A stretch of DNA of 64,000 nt from contig CBDHYI010000008.1 in assembly GCA_965275915.1 (NCBI GenBank), positions 620,001-684,000 of the forward strand, read 5' to 3'. The position numbers and the translations under genes were made by a program. The stretch is from JBDWFY01 sp965275915 (GTDB taxonomy: Bacteria; Pseudomonadota; Alphaproteobacteria; Rhizobiales; Stappiaceae). Under the pieces are notes generated by a model, which saw nothing but the letters and a program-made list of their open reading frames with translations, was not told the origin of the DNA and searched no databases. Of this stretch, positions 33,504 to 41,908 are shown piece by piece (position 1 is the first letter of the stretch; every line of letters begins with the position of its first letter).

Positions 33504-34502
33504 TCAGTCAGAACAACTGAGCGTTTCGGGGTTGACGCAAAGTTCGGGCTTCAGCTGCCCGTCGAAAAAGTCGAAAACGTTCTGGACCGAGGTTGTGGCC
33601 ATGCGGCTGAGGCAGGCATTGGTGTGAGCAGCGCAATGCGGCGTTGCGACCACGCCGGGCTGAGCGAGCAATCGATGATCGGCACCGGGAGGCAGAGACT
33701 GCCAGACATCCGTTCCAGCACCGAGAAGATGGCCGCTTGCAACGACGCTCGCCAAAGCATCCTCGTCGACCAGGCTGCCCCGCGCGACATTGACCAGGAT
33801 TGAGCCTTCTTTCATTCGGGCAAATTGTGAAGCGCCGAACATGGGAGCCCCGTTCGGCCCCGCCGGTAAACACAATACGATGCAATCAACGATCCCCAGC
33901 GCTTCCTCAAAATGACTGAGATGGTGATATCCGAGCGATCGGGGCAGCTCTGGATCGACGAACGGATCGGCGATCACGATTTTCATATCGAATGCGTCAG
34001 CCAGTTTTGCCAGGCGCCGGCCGATCCGGCCGAACCCGACAATCATTACTGCTCTGCCGGAAAGCTCCATTGTGCCGATTGCGTCGCGCGCGGCCAGAAA
34101 GCTCTGCCGTTCCGAAGGGGTATCGTCACTGCGCGCCAGGGCCATGGAGGCCGGCAGCCGGCGAGCGGCTGCAAGCAGGAGCATTATTGCATGCTCTGCA
34201 ACTGATATGGAATTGGCATCACCGACGATTGTCACCGGCACACCGCGCCGCGTCAGCCGGTCAACATCAATATTGTCACATCCGACGCCATGGCGGGAAA
34301 CCACCTTGAGCCTGGCGGCCTTGTCGAGAGTATCCGCGCCGAGATTGAGCTTTCGCAGGATAATTGCATCGGCATCGGCAATGACCCGATGGAGATCGGC
34401 CGGCCTGGGGTCCGCGAAGGAAACGCGCTTGTATTCCGGTCTGCGGTCGAGCAAGCGGTGGCCGTCAGGATGAATGTCACCAACAAGGAGAATATTTGGC
34501 AT
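33504..34502 (-). CDS. D-isomer-specific 2-hydroxyacid dehydrogenase
   Basis: This 332-residue enzyme starts MPNILLVGDIHPDGHRLL at 34502; the longer upstream frame overlaps the permease gene and is rejected. It has the NAD-binding site IVGFGRIGRRLAKLADAFDM, the catalytic Arg in LVNVARGSLVDEDAL, the acidic residue near GTDVWQSLP and the His in ATPHCAAHT. The family includes phosphoglycerate, glycerate and (S)-sulfolactate dehydrogenases. Pairing with an Ldh2-family enzyme suggests interconversion of the two stereoisomers of one 2-hydroxyacid through the keto acid. It is 95 bases downstream of the TAXI permease. Confidence 0.9.
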   Translation of the reverse strand: MPNILLVGDIHPDGHRLLDRRPEYKRVSFADPRPADLHRVIADADAIILRKLNLGADTLDKAARLKVVSRHGVGCDNIDVDRLTRRGVPVTIVGDANSISVAEHAIMLLLAAARRLPASMALARSDDTPSERQSFLAARDAIGTMELSGRAVMIVGFGRIGRRLAKLADAFDMKIVIADPFVDPELPRSLGYHHLSHFEEALGIVDCIVLCLPAGPNGAPMFGASQFARMKEGSILVNVARGSLVDEDALASVVASGHLLGAGTDVWQSLPPGADHRLLAQPGVVATPHCAAHTNACLSRMATTSVQNVFDFFDGQLKPELCVNPETLSCSD

Positions 34503-34596
34503 TGTCAATCCCATTTGCCGTTGCTGTTTCAATTCCGCGGATTGGTCGAACGGCCCGCCATAGAACAGTCGGTCCTCGGCGGTCGGTCTGTTCGAA

Positions 34597-36492
34597 CTAA
34601 CCTGTACCGGTTCCCTGCGAAGCCAGCACAACCGCACGCTGGCGCACCACGACCAATGCGATTGCGGCAAGTGCCGGGATGGAGACGCGCCAGTCCGGAT
34701 AGATCAGTCCGAATGTTGCCAGCAGCAGCAGCGCTGTCTGCCAACGCATCAAGGGAGCAAGAAGGTAGCCATGGAGGGCCGCCGCCAGGACGATGACCCC
34801 AAGTACGGCCTGGGCGACAACAAAGGCGACATACAATGGATCACCTTGCAGCAGTATGGCGGGCTCGTAGACGAACAGAAATGGAATGATGAAACCCGTC
34901 ACACCGAGCTTGATCGCCTTGATGCTGGCTTCCCAGATGCTCGCACCGGCCAGCGCATTTGCTGCATAAACCGCCATGGCGACTGGCGGCGTGATTGCCG
35001 ACAGGATTGCGAAGTAAAACACAAACAGGTGAGCGGCTTCGACCCGCACGCCCAGAGTGACCAGCGCCGGCACCATCAGCGCGACCTGCACGATGTAAGC
35101 GGGGGTCGTCGGCATTCCCATGCCCAGAATGATGCCCGCGACCATGCTCAGCAGCAGGGCGATCACCAACGTGTCGTTGGCAGCGGAAATCACAAAGTTG
35201 GAGAAGGTCAGTCCAATGCCCGACACATTGATTGCGCCGACCACGATTCCGGCGCAGGCTGTTGCCGCCGCAATCGGCAGAGCGTTGCGGGCACCGCTTT
35301 CAAGCGCGCCCAAAGTGTTCTCGAGGGTCACATAGTGGCGCGTGGTTCGTCGCAGAAACGCGGCCGGCAACACCGAAGCAATGCCGCAAAGGGCTGCAAA
35401 AGGCGCCGAATAGCCCAGAAAAAGCACCCCGACAATCAGTGCCAGAGGAACAAACATATGCCCGCTGTCGATCAGGACCTTGGCGAGCGGTACCTGCTGC
35501 TCTTTGGGCACCGTTCCGATGTCGAGCCGCTTGGCTTCGAAGTGGATTGAGGCGAATACGGCCACGTAGTAAAGAATGGCCGGCATCAGTGCGAGCCCGG
35601 CCACCGTCAAGTAGCTGACCCCGAGATATTCCGCCATGACGAATGCGGCGGCGCCCATGACCGGCGGCATGATTTGACCTCCGGTGGAACTGACAGCCTC
35701 GACCGATGCGGCAAAGGAAGGTTTGAAGCCGATACGCTTCATCAGCGGGATTGAAAAAGCACCCGTCGTCATCACATTGGCAACCGCCGATCCGGAAACG
35801 GAACCAAACAGTCCGCTGGTGATACACGACACCTTGGCCGGTCCGCCCGCCTGCTGTCCTGTGAGAGCGATCGCAAAATCCATAAACAGCTTGCCGACGC
35901 CCATGCGCTCGACCATCGCGCCGAAGATAATGAACAGGACCATGAAAGTGGCGGAAACCGCGACCGGAATGCCGAAAATCCCGTCGGTCGTCAGAAACAA
36001 CTGTTCAATAAGCAGCGGATAGCTTGTGCTGGTTGCAGTAAGCGCAAAGACTATGAAACCGATCGCGGTCAGAGGAAGCGCAGGTCCAAGTGTACGCCTC
36101 GTGCCTTCGAGAACCAGCATCACAAGTCCCGTGCCGACGACCAGATCCCATGGGGTGAGGTCATCGACATACATGAAGCGCTGCTGAACGTAATCCAGAT
36201 TGATCGCCGGATAGAGCGCGGCGAAAAATACAGCTCCGGCCAGGCAGGCATTCAACAGAGACGGTTTGTCGACCGCTTGCCCGCGCCAGTTCGTTATCAG
36301 GTAAATCAGGCCAAGCCCGATACCGACGTGATAGCCCCTGAGAAGATAGGGACCTGGATATCCCGCCAAGGCGAAATAGAGATGGCTGATTGCCAAGACG
36401 AGCAGAAGCGTCTTGATTACCAGCCGGATGGTGTTGGCCCAGTTGTGTCGCATTCTCGCTAACATCGGCTGCCTGCCGACGTCGGCGGTCAA
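34597..36492 (-). CDS. TRAP-TAXI transporter permease, fused 4TM/12TM
   Basis: This 631-residue membrane protein fuses the small (DctQ-like) and large (DctM-like) TRAP permeases, as is usual for TAXI systems. Segments include FIIFGAMVERMGVGKLFMDF, GQQAGGPAKVSCITSGLFGS, VEAVSSTGGQIMPPVMGAAA and ILGMGMPTTPAYIVQVAL. It uses an ion gradient to import small carboxylates. It may begin at 36492 or at one of two Met codons within the next 14 residues. Its binding protein is encoded about 90 bases upstream. Confidence 0.92.
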   Translation of the reverse strand: MTADVGRQPMLARMRHNWANTIRLVIKTLLLVLAISHLYFALAGYPGPYLLRGYHVGIGLGLIYLITNWRGQAVDKPSLLNACLAGAVFFAALYPAINLDYVQQRFMYVDDLTPWDLVVGTGLVMLVLEGTRRTLGPALPLTAIGFIVFALTATSTSYPLLIEQLFLTTDGIFGIPVAVSATFMVLFIIFGAMVERMGVGKLFMDFAIALTGQQAGGPAKVSCITSGLFGSVSGSAVANVMTTGAFSIPLMKRIGFKPSFAASVEAVSSTGGQIMPPVMGAAAFVMAEYLGVSYLTVAGLALMPAILYYVAVFASIHFEAKRLDIGTVPKEQQVPLAKVLIDSGHMFVPLALIVGVLFLGYSAPFAALCGIASVLPAAFLRRTTRHYVTLENTLGALESGARNALPIAAATACAGIVVGAINVSGIGLTFSNFVISAANDTLVIALLLSMVAGIILGMGMPTTPAYIVQVALMVPALVTLGVRVEAAHLFVFYFAILSAITPPVAMAVYAANALAGASIWEASIKAIKLGVTGFIIPFLFVYEPAILLQGDPLYVAFVVAQAVLGVIVLAAALHGYLLAPLMRWQTALLLLATFGLIYPDWRVSIPALAAIALVVVRQRAVVLASQGTGTG

Positions 36493-36585
36493 CCCGAAAC
36501 CTTTATATACGTGAATTGTGCCGCATGGCTGACGCCGGCCCCGTCGCTCGGGGAAAGGGGGACGGGGCCGGAGTTCAGCCTGTTT

Positions 36586-37533
36586 CTAATCGGCGTCGCG
36601 TTGCTTGTAGAATTCAGCGGCGGCCGGGTGCAACGGCACGCCAATATCCGCGGACATGTCTTCAATCGACAGAGTTGCCATACTCTTGTTGACAGCAGAA
36701 AGGGCTTCAAGATTGTCAGTAATGGCGGTCAGAATGGTTTTCACGACGTCGCTGTTGTAATCACATGCGGCAATAAGATGTGTGCCGTAAGTGATGGCGT
36801 CTGCTTCACCACTCAGGTTCGGATAGCTGTCAGCCGGGATTGTTCGTCTGATAAATGCAGCATTTTGTGATTTGAAAAAGGTGAAGATCTCTTCGGTAAT
36901 CGGCACTATTTCGATATCGCGGCTTGTCGCCACGTCCATGACCGCGCCGGCCGGCAGAGCCGTTCCGAGTGTGAAGATGTCGGCGTGCCCATCCTTCATC
37001 TGGTTGACGGAGTCGGAGTAGGACACATGTGAGACATTCGCCATGTCCTCGTAGCTCAGGCCGACGGCGTCCAGGAGGCTTCGCGTCAAAAACTCGCCGG
37101 TATTGCCGTTTTGCTGTGTGGTCAGGCGCTTGCCCTTGAAATCGGAAACTGAAGTCACGTTGGCGTCGTCACGCGCAACAATCTGAAACCACTGCGGGTA
37201 AAGGGTGCCCAGGTTGCAGACATTTTCAGCCTTCTGACGGAAAGGAGGCCTGCCGGCCAGAGCGTCAACTGTGGAGATTGTATTTGCGAAGGCGATGGGA
37301 AATTTGCCCGCTGCAACCCCAACGACATTCGCCACGCCCGCACCCGGCGTCACGGTGATCGAAAGATCAGAGTCCATCTGCTCCGCAATCGACTTGATGG
37401 CACCAGCCAGCGGGTACCATGAGCCCCCCTGGGATCCGGACGACAGAACAAACTCTTCCGCGTGTGCGGCGGTGGTCGCAGCTATTGCCAGCGCAGCAGC
37501 AGCGACCGTTGATTTGAGCGTACATTTGGACAT
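36586..37533 (-). CDS. TAXI-family TRAP transporter solute-binding protein
   Basis: This 315-residue protein has a signal peptide (MSKCTLKSTVAAAALAIAAT, ending TAAHA) and the TAXI family pattern LSSGSQGGSWYPLAGAIKSI, VTPGAGVANVVGVAAGKFPI and FKGKRLTTQQNGNTGEFLTR. I chose the ATG at 37533, preceded by AGGGAGGAAACC, rather than a start seven codons earlier. It delivers substrate to the fused permease encoded downstream. The promoter upstream lies in an AT-rich stretch with candidate GntR operators. Confidence 0.93.
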   Translation of the reverse strand: MSKCTLKSTVAAAALAIAATTAAHAEEFVLSSGSQGGSWYPLAGAIKSIAEQMDSDLSITVTPGAGVANVVGVAAGKFPIAFANTISTVDALAGRPPFRQKAENVCNLGTLYPQWFQIVARDDANVTSVSDFKGKRLTTQQNGNTGEFLTRSLLDAVGLSYEDMANVSHVSYSDSVNQMKDGHADIFTLGTALPAGAVMDVATSRDIEIVPITEEIFTFFKSQNAAFIRRTIPADSYPNLSGEADAITYGTHLIAACDYNSDVVKTILTAITDNLEALSAVNKSMATLSIEDMSADIGVPLHPAAAEFYKQRDAD

Positions 37534-37779
37534 GGTTTCCTCCCTGTTGTCCACGACAGTCTCTGTTCAGACTTCCCTTTGCCTGAGTGATCCGGCGTAT
37601 TTGCCGCCTGACTGAAGCTTCCGGTGTTTGCGGCTGCAGAAACACAACCGTGCTTACACTTCCTGGACCTTTGCCGCGCGGTTCGCCTGAAAGGCCAGCG
37701 GTGATTTGCGGCCTCTGTTTGGGCAAGGCATTGGGCCCGAAGCGTCTTTTCCAATCCTGAGGCTGGACGCTAAGGAGCG

Positions 37780-37960
37780 TGTAAAAATTTGTCAATCAAA
37801 AATAAAAAAATTTTTTACAATTTTTTTACATATTTGAAGCTCTACAATATTTTTATTCAAATATATCAAATAATTATATTAAAATCATAAAACATATTTG
37901 TTGAAACAATTGATAAATTGTCTTACAAATATTATCATTTTGAAAAAAGTCGGTTAGATA
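37780..37960. promoter_or_regulatory. AT-rich promoter/operator region between the TAXI operon and a GntR gene
   Basis: Within the 483-base gap 37534-38016, this part is strikingly AT-rich. It contains TGTAAAAATTTGTCAA at about 37781 and, on the minus strand near 37810-37830, TGTAAAAAAATTGTAAAAAA. A similar motif, TTTGTAAAAAATTTGT, occurs at 39570-39599 upstream of the second regulator and the RraA-like gene. These are candidate sites for one or both FadR-type regulators. Confidence 0.55.
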
Positions 37961-38016
37961 GACAGCGCGTTTGAGGCCAGTGGTTGGTCTGGATTTGATC
38001 GTATGGAGCTGGAGTT

Positions 38017-38712
38017 ATGGCAAAAAGTGGTACGCTGACCGACACCGTGTATGAGGCACTCTTGAATGGCGTCATAGACGGCGGCTTTCCGGTGGGCTCT
38101 CGGCTTCCGACAGAATTGAAACTTTGCGAGCGCTTCGGGGCATCCAGGCCGGTCATTCGAGAGGTGCTCGCGCGCCTGAGAGCCCAGGGAATTGTGGCAT
38201 CCCGACAGGGGTCCGGCAGCTACGTAATGCGCCGGGCCGGTGCAGCAACGCCCCTGTCGGATGACGTGGCGAGTATGGCTGAAATCGAAGCCTGTTACGA
38301 TTTCCGTATATCGCTTGAAGGCGAGTGTGCGTATTTCGCCGCACTGCATCACAATGAAAACGATCTTGCCGTCCTGAGATCAGCGCTGGCCTCTTTCAGT
38401 GCCGCGCTGAAGGATAACAAGCGCGGCGGCATCAGCGATGACTTTCAATTTCATTTGGCAATTGCCGAAGCCACCCATAACATCTTCTTCGTAAATGCGT
38501 TTCAGTCGATCAAGAGCCGTGTCCACCTGGCGATCGATATCTCACGACAGCTCACCGCAACTCCGCTTGAAGTGAGGCGAAAGACTTTGGTCGGTGAGCA
38601 TCAGGCCATTTTGGATGCCATAACCGCCGGCAACCCCACCAAGGCACGCCGTGCGATGAGGACCCATGTTACAAATTCCAGAGATCGGGTTTTCAAGGGT
38701 GAGACCCACTAA
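38017..38712 (+). CDS. FadR-type (GntR/FCD) transcriptional regulator
   Basis: This 231-residue regulator has an N-terminal winged helix (LPTELKLCERFGASRPVIRE, VLARLRAQGIVASRQGSGSY) and an FCD ligand-binding domain with Asp and His residues that usually hold a metal (DFQFHLAIAEATHN, GEHQAIL). It is divergent from the TAXI operon and probably controls it in response to the transported acid. It converges with a second regulator of the same family 44 bases away. Confidence 0.9.
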   Translation: MAKSGTLTDTVYEALLNGVIDGGFPVGSRLPTELKLCERFGASRPVIREVLARLRAQGIVASRQGSGSYVMRRAGAATPLSDDVASMAEIEACYDFRISLEGECAYFAALHHNENDLAVLRSALASFSAALKDNKRGGISDDFQFHLAIAEATHNIFFVNAFQSIKSRVHLAIDISRQLTATPLEVRRKTLVGEHQAILDAITAGNPTKARRAMRTHVTNSRDRVFKGETH

Positions 38713-38756
38713 AGCGTGTTTGGTTGCACGGCAAAACGGGGCCGGCCGATCGAATA

Positions 38757-39497
38757 TCAGTATTCCCCGCCTTCAAAAATCCTCAGCCGGGCGTTCTCCA
38801 AATGCAGACGCATCAATCGCCTTGCTTCAGTGCTGTTGCGTGCGGCGATCGCATCGTAAATCGCTGCATGTTCCTCTTGCACAGCTATCCGTCTGGAGGG
38901 CGGCTGTTCCAAGGTCAAGCTCCGGTTGAGACCAATCCCAATCCGGATTTGGCTGGTAATCGCCGCCATTGTGGACAAAAAGAAACGATTGTCTGTCGCT
39001 GTTGCGACAGCCTGATGAAAAGCGATGTCTTCGTCGATGCCACCGGTACCGCTTTTCAACGCCCGGTCAAGGTCCTTCAACGTTTGAGCCAGATGAGCAA
39101 GGGATGCCTTGTCGTGATCGACCGCGGCGATTGCAGCGGCTTCGCTTTCTACAGCGAGGCGGAACACGAAACACTTCTGAATATCGGCCACGCTGCCAAC
39201 ACCGGCCACGCTGCCGACATCGGCGAAACTGAAAACCTGATGCGCCGGTCTCCGAACGACAAAGGTTCCCGCCCCTTGCCTCGAGACGACAAGCCCGTCG
39301 TCCTTTAGTCTTCTAAGCGCTTGTCGAACCACGGGCCTGGAAACGGTCAGCTTTTCAGCAAGTTGCATCTCCGTCGGCAGCTTGGTGTTCAGTGCGAAAG
39401 CGCCGACCACGATTTGACTGACGATGTAGTCGTAGACGCGGTCATTCAACGCGCCCTTGAACCTCACAGTCGTGTCGGAGCTTTCACCTGTCAGCAT
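38757..39497 (-). CDS. Second FadR-type (GntR/FCD) transcriptional regulator
   Basis: This 246-residue regulator resembles the preceding one: LPTEMQLAEKLTVSRPVVRQ, VVSRQGAGTFVV, and the FCD residues DIAFHQAVATATDN and QEEHAAIYDAI. A short internal duplication, DVGSVAGVGSVAD, lies in the linker. It is divergent from the RraA-like gene. The two genes look like a diverged duplicate pair that may bind the same motif with different ligands. Confidence 0.9.
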   Translation of the reverse strand: MLTGESSDTTVRFKGALNDRVYDYIVSQIVVGAFALNTKLPTEMQLAEKLTVSRPVVRQALRRLKDDGLVVSRQGAGTFVVRRPAHQVFSFADVGSVAGVGSVADIQKCFVFRLAVESEAAAIAAVDHDKASLAHLAQTLKDLDRALKSGTGGIDEDIAFHQAVATATDNRFFLSTMAAITSQIRIGIGLNRSLTLEQPPSRRIAVQEEHAAIYDAIAARNSTEARRLMRLHLENARLRIFEGGEY

Positions 39498-39569
39498 ATC
39501 TATGTCCTCCAGCAGGGCGACTATGCCTCAAAACCAGCCAGACAACAAATAGGTCATTGACATCACATA

Positions 39570-39599
39570 TTTTACAAATTAACAAATTTTTTACAAATC
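39570..39599. promoter_or_regulatory. Candidate FadR-type operator
   Basis: On the minus strand this reads TTTGTAAAAAATTTGT followed by TAATTTGTAAAA, a tandem half-site matching motifs upstream of the TAXI operon. It lies about 75 bases before the second regulator gene and 180 bases before the RraA-like gene. Confidence 0.5.
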
Positions 39600-39779
39600 A
39601 AGATTCGAACGCGTCAGTGCGCGCTGGGGCCGTGCAGCGAATTCGGGAAACAGAACCATGCCTGAACGCACGGTGCTGTTTCAAGGCGTCAGCAGCAACT
39701 GTGACATCCGACTCGATCCATAGCCGGCCTCAATGGGGCAGTGACTTCAGCAGGCAATCAACAAAAGGAAAGGCAATCA

Positions 39780-40505
39780 ATGATAACCGGAGACGCTCTG
39801 AAACGTTTGCAAGGGGAACTGTCGAACGTCTCGACCGCAACCGTGTCCACAGCACTGTTCAAGCGGGGGCTGCGCAATCAGTTCATACAGGATGTGACAC
39901 CTCTAAAGTCAAGAGGACGCACCATGGTCGGACTCGCCTACACGCTGCGTTACATGCCGGCGCGCGAGGATCTGAACGGGATTGAGGTCTTTCGCGATCG
40001 TTCTCATCCGCAACGGGCAGCGGTCGAACAATGTCCCGAGGGGTATGTGATGGTGATCGACAGCCGGAAGGACGCGCGCGCGGCATCGGCCGGCAGCATT
40101 TTGATCTCGCGGCTCATGGTACGGGGCGCTGCAGGTATTGTTACCGACGGCGGCTTTCGAGACGCTCCAGTTATCGCCGGACTGGATATTCCTGCCTATC
40201 ACAACCGGCCGTCGGCGCCGACAAACCTCACCCATCATCAGGCAATTGATATCAACGTCCCGATCGGTTGCGGCGATGCCCCGGTATTTCCCGGCGATCT
40301 GATTCTGGGAGATGACGAGGGTGTCATCGTGGTTCCTGCTTATCTGGCCGAAGAGATAGCGGACGAAGCGAAAGAGATGACAGTCTTTGAGGATTTTGTC
40401 ACTGAAGAGGTCCTGAAAGGCAGGCCTATTTTCGGGCTCTACCCTCCGACTGACGAACGTACTCTTGAAAATTTCGCGTCCTGGCGGAAGACCAACGGCC
40501 GTTAG
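39780..40505 (+). CDS. RraA-like / 4-hydroxy-4-methyl-2-oxoglutarate aldolase family protein
   Basis: This 241-residue protein has the RraA/HMG-aldolase fold: STATVSTALFKRGL, GRTMVGLAYTLRY, AGSILISRLMVRGAAGIVTD, GGFRDAPVI and PGDLILGDDEGVIVVPA. The motif GxxxxxxAxxRGAxGxVTDGxxRD holds the acid and Arg that bind metal and substrate in the aldolases. Aldolase or decarboxylase activity on an oxoacid fits the cluster. The ATG at 39780 follows AAAGGAAAGG; an upstream in-frame start is unlikely. Confidence 0.85.
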   Translation: MITGDALKRLQGELSNVSTATVSTALFKRGLRNQFIQDVTPLKSRGRTMVGLAYTLRYMPAREDLNGIEVFRDRSHPQRAAVEQCPEGYVMVIDSRKDARAASAGSILISRLMVRGAAGIVTDGGFRDAPVIAGLDIPAYHNRPSAPTNLTHHQAIDINVPIGCGDAPVFPGDLILGDDEGVIVVPAYLAEEIADEAKEMTVFEDFVTEEVLKGRPIFGLYPPTDERTLENFASWRKTNGR

Positions 40506-40862
40506 AGGCGCTGCCTACTGCTCTCACGTGAGACCCGAGATCTCCTCCAGTTTGTGTGGATTCCGTTGTGATGAATACCGGTCATTGGCGCGGCAAAAGC
40601 GCCAGGCCGCCGGTTCGTGTGCGGAGTAAACAGTGCGTCCCGTGCGCGGGCCCGGTGTTCTTCGGCCAAGGTTTTTTACGGACGTTTTCGTCAGTGCTGT
40701 CATATTTTTCCGTTAAAAAACTAAATAAATTCAATAAGCTATTCGAATTTGACAGCTGAAACGCACTTTTTGTTGAACCTTTCCCGTACTCCCGGCGTCA
40801 GACAAATACGAAGCCGGTCGATCACGATCCGGTGTCACTTGAAACCGAATTGAAATGGGAGC
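40506..40862. other. Intergenic region after the RraA-like gene
   Basis: About 360 bases without a gene I can support. A perfect 12-base palindrome, TCTCACGTGAGA, lies at 40522-40533 just after the stop. The segment 40690-40760 is AT-rich and may contain the promoter of the BA14K-type gene. Confidence 0.4.
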
Positions 40863-41228
40863 ATGAAAGTGTCAGCAACGACTGGAAAATCGGCCTCAAA
40901 GCGTTTGTCGAAGCTTGCCGCTGTCCTCAGCCTTGTGATTGCCGGCGCGACGTTGACCAATACGATTGCGGCCTCCGGTGCCCACGCAGGCGGTTGGAAA
41001 CACGAACATTGGGTGCCCGGTGTCATTGGTTTTGGTGCGGGTGTTGTTCTTGGCTCCGCCTTGTCCGGACCCCGCTATTATCCTGAGCCCCGCCCTCAGC
41101 CCTATTACGGTCGCCCTGAACCCTGGACGCCTGCCTGGTACGCGTACTGTTCCGCCAGATACCGCTCTTTCGATCCAAATACCGGATACTTCCTGAGCTA
41201 CAGCGGAGCCTATAAGTTCTGCCGCTAG
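40863..41228 (+). CDS. BA14K-family small secreted or membrane protein
   Basis: This 121-residue protein has an N-terminal signal or anchor (LSKLAAVLSLVIAGATLTNT), a Gly-rich hydrophobic segment (PGVIGFGAGVVLGSALSG), a Pro/Tyr-rich linker and the C-terminal BA14K pattern WYAYCSARYRSFDPNTGYFL ending in YKFC. BA14K was first described as a Brucella immunoreactive protein, and homologues are widespread in Hyphomicrobiales; the function is unclear. A hairpin follows. Confidence 0.85.
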   Translation: MKVSATTGKSASKRLSKLAAVLSLVIAGATLTNTIAASGAHAGGWKHEHWVPGVIGFGAGVVLGSALSGPRYYPEPRPQPYYGRPEPWTPAWYAYCSARYRSFDPNTGYFLSYSGAYKFCR

Positions 41229-41908
41229 GGTGTGGTGTGTTCCAAAGGCGGATCTGTTCTGATCGTAAAGTAGACCATATTGCAAAACCGGTTGGGCCGC
41301 GCGGGCCCGGCCGGTTTGCCGTTTGAAGGCTTTTGTCGGCGCCGATCAACATCCTCCGGCGGCGAATGTCTTTCCCAAGGGCGGAATGCAAACGCGTTAT
41401 TCCGATTTTTTCTGCATAAAGTGAAAATTATTCCGGTTTTTTGTTTATGGGACGATAAATCGCGAAATCGGCAACTATCTGGCATTTAAAATAACATTTG
41501 AAACGTATTTTACCAATATTTGAGACGTGCCTTGGATGAGTAACTCCGAAACTGATTTTCGATGTGCAAGTAATGGTATGGAAAGTTTTGCAATAATTTT
41601 AACTATAAAGAGTTGCTTTCCCTTGTTGTCGCTAAATTCTTTCAAACCCAATCCCAGACCCTCGATATCGTATTTCATGTTTCAAATGTGCAGGAGTAAT
41701 TATTTTGATTTTTATTCATTATTTTGTGTGGCTTTATGCTTTGGTTTCACCCGTTGGGAAGGATTTACCGGTTTTTGCTGAAAAATAGGAAAAAGATATC
41801 GCATCGACGGCATTGAAATTGTCGAATGAATTATGGAATTCTTCCTTGATCACCGCAGGATCTCACGTTGAGAGGCACATAACCACGGGAGGGGAAGAGA
41901 GAAAATCT
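41229..41908. other. Long AT-rich intergenic region before oppA
   Basis: About 680 bases lack a supportable gene. A stem at 41285-41317 (AAACCGG ... CCGGTTT, GC-rich interior) probably terminates the BA14K transcript, though no T-run follows. The rest, especially 41390-41800, is AT-rich and likely contains the oppA promoter. Short open frames here show no family resemblance or ribosome site. Confidence 0.45.

Noticed and set aside
34597..34670. N-terminal extension of the D-2-hydroxyacid dehydrogenase to 34670
   Set aside because: The extension overlaps the permease gene and looks unlike the family; the ATG at 34502 gives a normal N-terminus.
41527..41781. 84-codon frame before oppA
   Set aside because: AT-rich, Cys/Phe-rich translation without a ribosome site or family resemblance.
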